Shown piece by piece: positions 50,938 through 61,236 of a DNA stretch of 64,000 nucleotides (position 1 is the stretch's first letter; each line of letters begins with the position of its first letter). Position numbers and translations under genes: made by a program. The DNA comes from Drosophila miranda (lineage: Eukaryota > Arthropoda > Insecta > Diptera > Drosophilidae). The notes beneath the pieces are model-generated. The model searched no databases, was not told the DNA's origin, and saw nothing but the letters and a program-made list of their open reading frames with translations. The stretch is from NCBI RefSeq assembly GCF_003369915.1, contig NC_046677.1:5580001-5644000 (forward strand), read 5' to 3'.

Positions 50938-53900
50938 AGGCTCTCAAGTGCTTTTTCCTTTTTTCCACCCCACGTGGAGGCAAAAAAAAGGGCTGGCTAT
51001 GTTGTACGCAGACATTCTTTTGTTAATCACAAATTAAGCGACAAAAAAAAAAGGTATGCCCCCAGTATGGACAGTCAGGCCTGAAGTACCCTGTAATTCA
51101 AGTGGGCAATTTTCATTGTAGCCGCCTGGAAAATGTTGTTTTTTGAAGGGCCTTTGACAGATACGAGTAGGAGGAAATCGAGTGGAACACTCCATCATCG
51201 ACAGAGTTTTCTCACTCAAAACGGTTTGTCTCGATTTCCCGACGGGTTCGGTGTCATAAATCTAACACTGACTGGCACTTTATTAATTCACGATTAGAGC
51301 AGGGAGAGACAGAGAGAGAGAGAGACGAGACAGACTCGAGTACCGATTGTAATTAACTGCCAAACTAGAAAACGTTGTTCGTGCCACACCGCACCGCACC
51401 ACACCACACAGTGTAGTACATCCACACACGACGCTGCTCTCTCCTCGAAACGTAAATCATTTTAAATTGCTTTTTGAGCATTCGTAAATGGTTCGACTTC
51501 CGCCCGGTGCCATCTACTCCATTCCGTAGCGTCGTCCAGTATCAAGCATCAATATCTATCCATCTATCCATCTATCTGCTCTGTTTGTTTCGTTGTCCGC
51601 TTTTGGGTTCAGTTGCATCTGCTGGCTGCGGCTTACCTGCGATTTGCTCTGGGGCAAGACATCGGTACTGTTTGAGTAATGTTCCAGAGATTTTTTGTTC
51701 AGGAATTCTCGATGATAATTATCAGAAATCAAGGGGTTTTTATGTATATAACAATTGAAATCAAATTAGGGGTACCCAAGACACTGAATGAATGATGGAG
51801 GAATGATATAAATATTTTCAATTATAAATTTAGACAAGAAAATTAAATAAATTCAAATCAAATATAATTATATTTCCCATAAACACATTTACATTATTTT
51901 ATTTATTTCTTTAATTTTTAAATTATTAAAATTTAGCGAAAGTCAAACTTAATATTTACTCCCCGACGTCTCACAGAGGTCTCAAAAATAGCAATTGTGG
52001 TTCGGTTTCTCATTTTTTTCCTATAATTTGACTCTTTTTTATGAAATCACTCCAAGTTTTACCAATTTTCTTCCTTATTTGCATTATTGATGGACCTACT
52101 TTCTTTAATGCTTTTATTTCCGATTTATTCTTCTTTGAAAAGGACTTACCATAATTAAAATTTCTTTCTTATAATGATGTCCGCTCGCGACTACAGCCAA
52201 AAAAAAATATATAAAAAATTAAGAAAAAAATAGTCTTGTATTCAAGTGTCGTATTTATGTATTTTAAAGTTATATATTTTTGTGTGGACGTTGACATGCA
52301 ATGACTGCATCTTTCAAGAGGCATTTATATTGAATTTTTCTCTTTAATCTCCTCTAATGAATATTGCTTTAAATTTTTCGAAAATTTATGCTAAATTTAA
52401 TAAAAATTTTACGTAATTTCCAATTTACTGTTTTCTTTTGAATATGCTATAAATATTAGTGCCTTTAAGTGTACATTTATAGTGTGTCTCATTCAAGTGT
52501 CGGGGAGTGTTTTCAGGATAATTATCATTAAGTCTCAAATAAAGTCTCCAATCAAAAGGAGAATACATATCATGAGCTTTTATTTGGTTATTTATTTAGT
52601 ATTCTTTAGTCAATGATTACACTGTGCCACAAAATTAAACCTTTTGAATGTACTTTATACGTGACAATAAATTCAGTTGTAGGCCTGGATCGCCTCCTTA
52701 TATTTAAATTTTGCAACATTCTAAAAATTAAAGAATCTATCCATTTTGTGACTGCGTACTGTCATAATTTTTTTAACAAACGGCATCTGCAGCGCGGACA
52801 TACATAAAAACTATTTAATTAAAACAGGAAATGTACGACCTTTTACAGGATTTTTTTATTTGTATCGATAGCGTGAAGATATAGTGGGTCGCTGTGGTTT
52901 TCTAACATTTTTTATGTTTCTTCAAGTTTGACATTTTTGTTTATATTTTTTTTTTTATGGTATGGTCCATTTTTTAGACGTTAGTTTTTTAGTGGCATTA
53001 AATCTTAACAAAATTAGCAACTAATTTTTTAAATTGTCTAATAAATTCCAAAAGTACAAATTATATAGTAAATCAACTCTCTTTTAAAGAAACTCCGCTA
53101 AAAAAATGCAATATTTGTATCTAACAAATTTTAAATTCCAAAGAAAATTAGTACGAAAAAGGGTATACAGTGCAAGAAAGGCAGAATATATGAAAAGGAT
53201 GTAGCTGCTTAGCTTACAAAAATATAGTTTAAAAAAACCCCATTTTTAGTGCCAATCAATTCTCGAGTACTCCTTTCTCTTTGTTATTCAACATACTTTC
53301 AATTTAATCGAATTATACCTTCTAATTGATTCATAATTGCTTTCATAAACGATTTATAATGGACACAAATCAAATATTTATACAACAAATTTGGTTTATG
53401 TCCCTTTACTTTGATTTAATAATTGCAAAATATAATTCTAATTAATCCCTAAACAAGTCAAAAATGGTGTCAAGTGTCAGTCGTCGTATTAACGCCCCGC
53501 CTCCCCCTTCGATGACAAAACTGAAGAAGAAATCAAATTATTTGCAGCACATCACGAAACACACAGCAAAAGCAAAGTTCTGGTCTTCTGTTTCAAGGGG
53601 CGTATACGTGATCAAATATGCAAATAATTACAAAATGAATGTGTGAGTGTGTGTGTGCAAAACCGAACGAAGCGTAACCAGAGAGCGTATCCTGGCTCTA
53701 AAAAAAAAAGTACAAATAAAATAAAAGAATGCCCGACCTGGAGATGACTGGTAGTTCCGGTCTTCAATTTTAAATTTTAAATATTATACAGAGCTTTTTC
53801 TGAATTAAATCTAAATCTGGGACTTTGCTGGATCCCCCTTCCATTTATTCGAGTATACCCTATATATCTGGCATACCCTATATATCCCTGTATTTCCCAC

Positions 53901-56568
53901 TTTTAAAGCGTTACACGCTGAACACACCATAGCGCGAAAAGTGGAGGCGTGGCTGGGTATGACATCAATTTATTTGCGACACGCACGCGAATGCAAACAA
54001 ATTAAATTGAAAATCATGATTAGCTTTCCACAGGGGCGAAAAAAGCTACACAAAAAAAAGAATCCCTGTATATCGCTGAAGCGGTGGAAGAGGCGGAAAG
54101 GAGGGATTGCAATAGATTTAGGGAAGGGATACGGGTATTACTGTCTAATCAGCATATGACAATTTTGTGGCTTTCCCTTTTTGGCTTTTGTTTAACGGTG
54201 GAGTGGATAGAGTTTGAAAATTGTGGGGGGATAATGGGGATTACTCTTTAGGGAAGGTATAAAAATGGTGGATTGCGTGGAAAAACTATATAAAATTGAA
54301 ACACATTTCCTCAATATTCTATACGTTTTTGAAAGCTTTTTAAAAATTTATGCTGGTAAAAAAAAAAATAATTTTTAAATAGATTTTATTTTTTTAGATT
54401 TTTTTTAGTCGATTTTAAATAAAATAAATAAAAATATATATAATAATAATAAAATAATAAAAACATATAAAAATAAAATTGGAATAAAATAATTCAACAA
54501 ATAATAGTCTTAAAGCGAGGACTCTTGGGACCGACTGTGTATTCGAACCGAAAACTAAAGCTTACCCAAATTTCCGAGTTTCCTTCATAGAGCATTCGAA
54601 TGTTGGCTTGATTCCTCTTTCCTGTTGCTCCTTTTGCCATACTTTTTATAAATTTATGATGTAACTGCAAATTTAGCGGATTGCAATATATGTACTTCCC
54701 CTTTACCGCCTTGCGCTGTGTCTGCCCGATTTCTGTGCTTCACTGCGGCTGCTACGTGCACACTTAAGAAATACCCCCAGCCAGAGCGTGCCACCAGCCC
54801 GACGTCACGTTTGATAATATGGTAAATAATTTAAGCAAATCAAAAAAACAAACCAAAGCCTCATGCACGAGAGGGGTACAGTCGCGTCGTTGAGGCTAGC
54901 GGATAACCTATAAATTTCGCTGAAGAATCGCAGATTTCAGTGGGTTTTATTCCTTGCACAAACGTCCTACTAATACCCTGTATAAACCCACGAGAAGGCG
55001 ACAGCAAATGTCAACGACAAACCCCCCAAAAAACACACAAAAATAAAGACAGAAGAACAGCAGACGAGTAAAACCAACATCGATGTCAAGTTTGTGTTAA
55101 ATTATGTGTAAATTATTTAGCATCAATGCAGCACAAGAGTTTTTCTTTGCGAAAATCGATTGTAAATTGAGATTTATGGTATTTGGTTTTTCTTACGGAG
55201 TTTTCGATTGTTTTTCCAGGCTTTGTTTTCCATTGAGAGCTGCATTTAGGTACAGGAATGCTTGGATCACTCTTGGGATCTTGTAGACGAAAGCCACACC
55301 ATAGTTCCACCTCCCAGGGGGATTCCTTCTCTACTCTACTCTCTTCATCCTTTCAAAGGTTTGATGTATGCTACCTTGAAAGCAAATAGAATTAACCAAA
55401 AGGAATTCACAGAAAAAAAAAACTTTTCACAAATTGAATTAACGCACACACAGAAAAAAGGGGAGCCTCGGCCTCCATCTGTTCATTGAAATTCCCTTCC
55501 TACCTTTGAATGGCCGATGCTCTTAACCTCAGGTAAATATTTATACAGGGCCCTACCATTCGAGGGGTTTGCACATACTCCCCCTCTTTCCTCCGTCTCT
55601 CCAGGTAAGGAAAACATTCGGCTCGGGATACTATTCAAATCTTGGCCCCAAGTTGTGCCTTTCCGAGCACTTAAACAGCAGCAGCTTTTTGGTTATTTTG
55701 TTTGCACTCCTGTGCGTTCCGTGTGCTCTGTGTGTGTCCAGTTATTGAATTCCACTTGTTTAGCTTGATTTTGTTGTAGTTCGGGGCCTGAGTAAACGTT
55801 GCACACAAACAAAAAAAAACAAAAAAAAACGAGAGACTTTTGCGTGTTAACAACATTTTTCAATATAAGTTGGCAAACTTTTCTGTTGCTCAGACACACA
55901 GAAGACACCCAGCCACCCACATGTTTGCCAAAGCCAAAAGTAAAAGTCTAGCAGCCAAGTCAAGGATGTCAGTCAGGAGGTCGTATCCTGGGTGTCCTCC
56001 TGAGTGTCTGTCTGTCTGTCTGTCTCCCTGTCTTCCTGTGTATTTGTGCCACTGCAAGTGGCAGCTAAGATGATCAAATAAAGAAAGAAAAAAAAAAACG
56101 AATAAGTAGAAGAAGAAAACTCTCAAGGGTGTCTTAGTTAAGGAAAATAGAGAACAGAAAAGTAACGAAACGGTTCAGCCACCCCCCTACCCCACTACCC
56201 CCACCCCACCCGCTCTATATACATATATGCGGGTGTATCTATCTATCTCAGGTAAAACTTCTGGCTTGATGAATTGAATTGTTGACAAACGAACGAAAGA
56301 ACGAACGAACGAACCAGCAAAACAGAAGAAAATTGTGTTTATTCAGTCATGTTACAAGTTACATTGGGGGTTTTTCTTTGGAAAAGTTCTGGGTGCCACT
56401 ACCCGCACCCGTCACCGCTACCCTACAATATTGCAACCGAAAATCCTTGTTTTTTATGCGGGGTGGATTCTGTTCAGGGCAACAACAGCTGTAACAGGGA
56501 AAAAGCGCTGGCAGTCTGTTAGGGCTCTCGGTTAACAGTCTGTTAGCGATCCCTGTTAGCACCCCCAT
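50938..56568. other. non-coding DNA
   Basis: No confident gene in 5.6 kb. 51.8-53.5 kb is AT-rich and includes a possible short terminal-inverted-repeat element. 53.6-56.4 kb has ordinary composition with a GTCT run at 56004-56024 and CGAA repeats near 56288-56310. Frames present are under about 120 codons, lack domains and mostly overlap frames on the other strand. Confidence 0.45.
51958..52508. mobile_element. possible short TIR element
   Basis: ACTCCCCGAC at the left edge is answered by GTCGGGGAGT at the right edge, 0.55 kb apart, enclosing AT-rich non-coding sequence. ATTCAAGTGTCG, which adjoins the right terminus, is also present internally at about 52240. No clear target-site duplication was found, so the call is tentative. 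Confidence 0.3.
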
Positions 56569-56600
56569 TTACAGCGCTTTGCAATCGCTCTCTGAGAGCG
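56474..56600. repeat. dispersed repeat of unknown family, copy B
   Basis: Related to 36804-36905 by ordered blocks CAGGGCAACA, GGTTAACAG, GTTAGC, TTACAGCGCT and CTCTCT. It carries extra CTGTTAG repeats and directly abuts the octapeptide-repeat frame. Confidence 0.4.
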
Positions 56601-56844
56601 GGCTCGCTCTTACTCTTACGATCCACCTTGGGCTTGCTCTTATGATCCACTTCGTGCTGGCTCTCACAGTCCGCATCGGGCAGCCCAATTCGGGCTGGCT
56701 CTTAGCGTCCACTTCGTGCTTGCTTCCACGATCCACTTCGCGCTTGCTCTCGGCATCCACATCGGGCTTGCTCTCACTATCCACCTTGGGCTTGCTCTTA
56801 CAATCCACACACATTTTTCGTGGTTGTCGTAAGGCCTGCGGCAT
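56569..56844 (-). pseudogene. octapeptide-repeat protein, frame-broken
   Basis: The minus-strand frame starts ATGCCGCAG at 56844. After a short basic leader it reads an 8-residue repeat of the type SESKPDVD (24-bp DNA unit), as in CKSKPKVD, SESKPDVD, AESKREVD, RGSKHEVD. After about five units the repeat jumps to another frame near 56675-56690 and continues there for three more (CESQHEVD, HKSKPKVD, RKSKSEP) before a stop. A single short indel explains this. The open frame therefore reads out of phase for its last third. The family is not recognised; alternating acidic and basic octads are seen in structural or sperm proteins, which is only a hint. A purely non-coding 24-bp minisatellite is possible, but the multiple-of-three unit and clean start favour coding ancestry. 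Confidence 0.45.
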
Positions 56845-58066
56845 GGGAATTCAAATCGCCACAAGCATGAAGAAAGTGCAAGTACATTTCCTTAAGAAGT
56901 TTGTGACCTCAGTCGGTGCACTTTAAAGCCAATTACGGGAGATTAGAGCATCCACCAGGGACAATCCAGCGATTACCAACGCAGTGCATTTGTCCTTTAT
57001 ATTAATTTTCAGCACTAGAGTCTATTCCATTCATCAACTTTAGTTCCAAAACCAAACAAAATATTCAAAAATAAATACCCTTTGACTTAAACCTCAAAAT
57101 TTTTAATTATTTTTTTTTTAAAAGGAGTCTTGAAAGTTACAAATTTATATTTTTTCCAAATTCATTCAAAATTTCATATAGAAAATGCATTTGGTCTATT
57201 CCTTTGATCGGCGGTGTTTAAGCAGCAATTGTCCAGCCTGATGCCTGCCCATCGACTCTCAATTCACATCTGATTTGCCGCTCATCGTGTCTTGGCATCC
57301 ACCAGGCCATTGCAAATGGGGAAGGACACAAAACCCGGGATTGAAGAGTCATCTTAGAATCACTGGACACTGTAGTGGCCAGTTGTGACTCTAAAACTCC
57401 AGAGAACAGCTTGGGAAGTACGGCCCTCGCGTTTAACATTAACTCTGCTCTTTACAAAAACAAGATAAGAGATCAATTACAAGAGAGCAGTAGTTAAAGC
57501 TTCCATTGAAGAGCTTAATGTCTAATTTAGAGAAGCAGCGTGGATTTGTGGGAGTTATGTTTTAAAGCTTTACTAGAAATCATACGATTACTCCGTTAGT
57601 CGTGGAAGCTATGTGTAAGCTTTGCTTAGCATCGTACGATTACTCCGTTATCTAGGGAAGCAAGGTGTAAGCTTTGTCTAAAATCGTACGATTACCCCGT
57701 TGGTTGTGGAAGGTAAAGTTCCGATCGTAAGGGCTAATGCAAGTAATAGAACTTCTGGCTAGATCATTGCTATAGTGAAGCTGTGCGAATTCGGATGTGT
57801 CTTTTTATACAAATATATAGATCCAAGTGAATTTGAAAACGTTGTGCAATCAAACACGTGCCAAGTAAATTGAAGTTCTGGTGGACTACATTATTCCTTT
57901 TGGATTAAGAAAAATAAAAGGTATTTGGACCTTACAATAGTGACACAGCTTTAACAGTCTCGTATCATAGGGCTGGAAATCTTACTACGTTCGACACTGG
58001 GAAAGAAAAACCAATTGACCCACCCACCCACCCCCCCCCCCCCCCCAAAAAAAAAGAACGAGGTCG
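56845..58066. other. non-coding DNA with a 52-bp tandem repeat
   Basis: A 73-codon minus-strand frame at 57218-57439 begins with ATG but has no domain. A poly(C)/poly(A) junction lies at 58030-58056. Nothing else is supported. Confidence 0.45.
57549..57715. repeat. 52-bp tandem repeat, 3 copies
   Basis: The motif ATCGTACGATTACTCCGTT recurs at 52-bp spacing (CGATTA at 57585, 57637, 57689), with GTAAGCTTTG-like sequence between. The first unit is the most diverged. Confidence 0.88.
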
Positions 58067-58342
58067 TCAAAGTCCCGAGCTGAAGTACATTTTGGAGTAA
58101 GACGAGAAGAATGGTTTTCTTGCGAATTCGGAGAAACTAATATGCCGCACTCGTCTCCCTTCTCGCTTATGAATCAAGCGCGCGGCTAAGGCTTTCGCAT
58201 GTAGTTCTTCGCAGTGTGTGGAGTGGTTCTCAAACTGTGAAAATAAAACATTATTCTGCGGCGATCCACACTGCCGTTTAATAGTCGTCGTGTGAAAATG
58301 TACCAAAGTATTAGTTTTGAGTCTCGTCATGAGATTTTCCAT
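58067..58342 (-). CDS. possible small gene, 91 codons
   Basis: An ATG-started frame with balanced amino-acid composition and no low complexity, including a basic central part (ALAARLIHKREGRRVRH) and an aromatic end (FARKPFFSSYSKMYFSSG). No domain, signal peptide or membrane segment is apparent. The start context is weak and no polyadenylation signal is close. It stands alone between a 52-bp tandem repeat and about 1.2 kb of gene-free DNA. Confidence 0.3.
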   Translation of the reverse strand: MENLMTRLKTNTLVHFHTTTIKRQCGSPQNNVLFSQFENHSTHCEELHAKALAARLIHKREGRRVRHISFSEFARKPFFSSYSKMYFSSGL

Positions 58343-59540
58343 TTATTAAAGATTAGGCTACGCACTAACTATTTTTGTATTGTATAGATTTAAAAAGAAA
58401 AAAAACCAATAATGTATATAATTACCCATAATTAGAAATTAGCGCAAATGAAAACCACATTTCTTTTAAGATCAGCCGTTGAGTGGCAAATCGTCGTCGT
58501 ACGGGTATGGAAATGGAAAGAAAATCGGTGTTTCATCCGAATTAGAAGTGAAGACCTGTATATTCATAATTTTTCTCCCTTCCTCAGAATATGTTCCTAC
58601 GTCGCCCCTTGAGCTCAACGGACACGCCGGATAATTGATATAAAGTATGAGTGAGTTACGAAACTTCCTTAAACGGAATTCTCGAGTATTTTCGAAATAT
58701 ATATCTGTCTTATAAAACTTCTATTCCGGTATATGAAACAACCATATCCGTGCCATAATTTAAAGCGGATCGGCTACTAATTTTTCTTTCACGTTTGCCT
58801 TCTAGTTATATAATTATCATATTTTTCTCTTCTTTCCAATTTAATTTCTTTTACGCCATATTCTCTACACATAAGTCCTATATACATATATACATATAAC
58901 TAGGTATAACTGGATACTATTTCCTCCTTCTTTATTTAATTACTTTATGCTAAGTTTATACTTATCTGGAAAACCATGAAGTCCAAACCCTTAAATTTTG
59001 AAGTATTAAATAATAATTAGTAGATAATAATGGAACATTAAACCTTTCGTGTTTGTCCTGAGTAGAGCCTGAGGAAGTCCGATGATCAAATAGAGATGCG
59101 CTCGATTAGGGTTATGCTGTCGATTAAACGGCATACAAAGGTAGGGATGGTAGAGAAGGGGTCAAAGTCATCTGAGTTCCCCAAGAGCGACGGAATATCG
59201 CCTGACTATTTGTCGGTAGTCGATTAACCAGTTAGTTAAAATTCACATTCTTTTCTTTTTGATTTCTTTTGTAGAGTTCCTTTTGAACATTAAATCAAGT
59301 GTACCTAAAACATCTTTGCGAATGGTTCGTATAGCAGATAGGAGAGTAGGAAAGATCCCACGACATTCCGGCGAGCTAGTTAGAGCATAGCTAGAGGTAC
59401 ACGTTCCGAAATCCTGCTATACTATTGGTGTCTGACCGTCAAAAAAAAAAAAGTATGTACAACCTCCATCCGTACATACAATCTCACACCTCTACGAATA
59501 TGAATTTCTGGCACATTACAACACACAGCGGATCCTTCAC
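58343..59540. other. non-coding DNA
   Basis: No supported gene. The sequence is AT-rich and unique, ending beside the TRIM-NHL pseudogene. Confidence 0.5.
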
Positions 59541-60241
59541 AAGAACTTGATGGTTGTTCTTGGCCCGAGGGACCACATAACCTTCGGATGTGATCTTCAA
59601 GCCGCAGCAACGTGAAACATTCAATTGAGGACTGGAGGACACCGTCGCCTTCGTAGCAAGTCACATGGAAGCGATTTCCATGGGAATCCCCAGCACTGGA
59701 GGGTAGCCGGAGACCTTCTCATTACCAATGCGATAGAGGAATGTGCCATCGTCTTGGAAAACGGCCACACCATGGCCCTTCATATCGCAAAGGAAGAAAA
59801 CATTGTCTCGTATGGCTATGTCCGAGGGGTGCACGCACAAAGTCACTGCAATCGAACCAGCATAGATCTGATGGAAATCTTGGACATTTATGTGCCGCAC
59901 TTGGAAAAGATCTGCATGCGAGAGGCCCACATCTTGTCGAATACAGCGATACGGTGATTGTTCGATCTCCTCGTCAACGCCGAGGCAAAAGCCTTGCAGT
60001 TAATTGAATTGTCCGTTGCCGGGGCCCAGGCAGACAAGTTTGCATCCGATCGTCATGGGAGTGGAAGTGCCGGCAAGGAAACTGTCCACCCGATGGAGGC
60101 TGCGCTCGGTGGCAGCTGGCAGGCAGTAACCCTTGCCCCAATTGGACTGGGGCCTGGGGCGCCTGCTCGACCGAGCCCGGCCCGAGCCTCAGTCAAGGAG
60201 TTGGACATCAGTTCATTAAGACCGGAACGTCCTTGAGACAT
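59541..60241 (-). pseudogene. TRIM-NHL (mei-P26-like) pseudogene, C-terminal NHL region
   Basis: NHL beta-propeller sequence is recognisable on the minus strand but spread over several frames. In order it shows GPGNGQFN, an in-frame TAA (60000-60002), [10 protein letters not shown], a frame change, [19 protein letters not shown] in another frame, and PSDIAIRDN. Then come [20 protein letters not shown] with IGNEK, a small deletion, DSHGNRFHV in a new frame, a further shift, and [12 protein letters not shown] plus KNNHQVLV near the end. The spacing and end sequence match the C-terminal NHL domain of the Brat/mei-P26 group, mei-P26 best from memory. mei-P26 is a germline TRIM-NHL translational regulator and RING E3. 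No RING, B-box or coiled-coil part is present here, so the copy is 5'-truncated and dead. Its mei-P26 identity should be confirmed by a search. Confidence 0.7.
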
Positions 60242-60491
60242 GCAGCCTGCTTAACAAATTTAAAATTTAGTATTTTATTTATTTACCAAAAGAAGAATTT
60301 CATGGAATTTCGGAATATTTCGTATGTCAAAATTTGTTAAAAATATATTATTTTTTTCGTCGAAATTTTACCAATAATCCTGAATAATTCCAAAGCACAC
60401 TAGATCCAGAAAAAAATAACAAAAATTTGTGGGGGATTTAGTTTACAAAAAAAAAAAAACTTGTCTATATGTAAAAAAGTATTCCACATAG
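60242..60491. other. gene-free spacer
   Basis: AT-rich sequence with a 12-base A run at 60449-60460. It separates the NHL pseudogene from the inverted RING duplication. Confidence 0.5.
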
Positions 60492-60789
60492 AAAATCATT
60501 TTCCAAAAAGCCACAACCGAATTTAGTATCAATTTAGAAGCTGCCTCTACCAGGACTTCATCCGAAATGTCTCGCGCAGGACATAGAGGCGATATTCCAG
60601 CTATTGATTTGACGGGAGACAGCGGCGACGAAGCAGAGGAATGCAGCAATGCCGTATTGTGCCCCATATGCTACGAGCATATGTGGCTACGAGCCACCAG
60701 TGGCCACCATCTGCGGACACCTGTTCTGCTTCAAGTGCCTGAGGAAGGCGGTGAAGATCAGCTCTGCATGTCCCCTGTGCAAAAAGTCC
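60492..60789 (+). repeat. left arm of RING-gene inverted duplication
   Basis: Matches the reverse complement of 63066-63359 with only a few substitutions outside one replaced patch. The match begins about 75 bp before the ATG and ends just after the last RING cysteine, so the 5' leader and domain were duplicated but not the 3' end. Confidence 0.92.
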
Positions 60790-60867
60790 GATAAGCGAGC
60801 AGGGCTCGGTCGCCCCAACTGTCTTTTAATGTCAGAAATTATATCAAACCGAATTTCCATTCAATAG
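60567..60867 (+). pseudogene. RING/SIM protein copy broken by a frameshift patch
   Basis: The start, N-terminus (MSRAGHRGDIPAIDLTGDSG) and first RING pair (CPIC) are identical to the intact inverted copy at 63026-63283. At 60680-60699 a 20-bp patch replaces the 19 bp of the intact copy. The original frame then runs to an unrelated tail ending VQKVR, while the real RING continuation (TICGHLFCFKCL, CPLC) lies in the next frame and would end at 60867. A protein from the first frame would keep the SUMO-interaction-like motif but have no RING. Recent loss is likely because everything else is nearly unchanged. Retention as a SIM-only peptide cannot be excluded. Confidence 0.85.
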
Positions 60868-60918
60868 AAATTGTAAAAAAATCTTGTAGAATTTTGTAAC
60901 AAGAATATCACCCAAAAA

Positions 60919-61236
60919 ATGTCATCGATTACTGGTACTAACGCATTGGATGGGACCATGCAGATAATTGACTTGACGGGCGACGACGATGGCAACAAAG
61001 ATGGCCAGGAAGAGCCCCAATGGCGCCGTCTAGCCCAGAAGAGCATTCGCGGTGCCCGTTGTTGTCTTTGCTGCGAATACCTGAAGAATTTGTCGCCAAT
61101 GGTAGCCACCTGTGGACATCTCTTCTGTTTGAACTGCTTGCTGGGATTAATGGAAAATGATTCGCTGTGTCCCTTTTGCGGGAAATACATTGACGAGGAG
61201 TCCATTTTTCCAATATATCCCACGTACAAGGATTAA
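60919..61236 (+). CDS. small SIM-RING protein, SUMO-targeted ubiquitin ligase-like
   Basis: A 105-codon frame with a good start (AAAAAATGTC). Residues 16-24 are IIDLTGDDD, a hydrophobic core followed by acidic residues as in SUMO-interaction motifs of RNF4 and Degringolade. A complete C3HC4 RING follows: C48, C51, C65, H67, C70, C73, C84, C87, with CGHLFCLNCL. The end, SIFPIYP, resembles the tail after the RNF4 RING that helps dimerise and activate it. The expected activity is ubiquitin transfer from an E2 to SUMO-modified proteins, probably nuclear. It is much shorter than RNF4, with one clear SIM rather than several. It follows the broken RING copy on the same strand by about 50 bp. ATTAAA at about 61274 could be the polyadenylation signal. 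The domain call is firm; substrate and tissue are unknown. Confidence 0.85.
   Translation: MSSITGTNALDGTMQIIDLTGDDDGNKDGQEEPQWRRLAQKSIRGARCCLCCEYLKNLSPMVATCGHLFCLNCLLGLMENDSLCPFCGKYIDEESIFPIYPTYKD

Noticed and set aside
57218..57439. 73-codon ATG-started frame on the minus strand
   Set aside because: No domain and not enough coding character to list as a gene.
59625..60236. Plus-strand frames opposite the NHL pseudogene
   Set aside because: Shadows of the minus-strand NHL sequence, which has clear family similarity.
60443..60667. Minus-strand frame also present at 63183-63404 on the plus strand
   Set aside because: Conserved only because it is antisense to the duplicated RING gene; the sense strand explains it.
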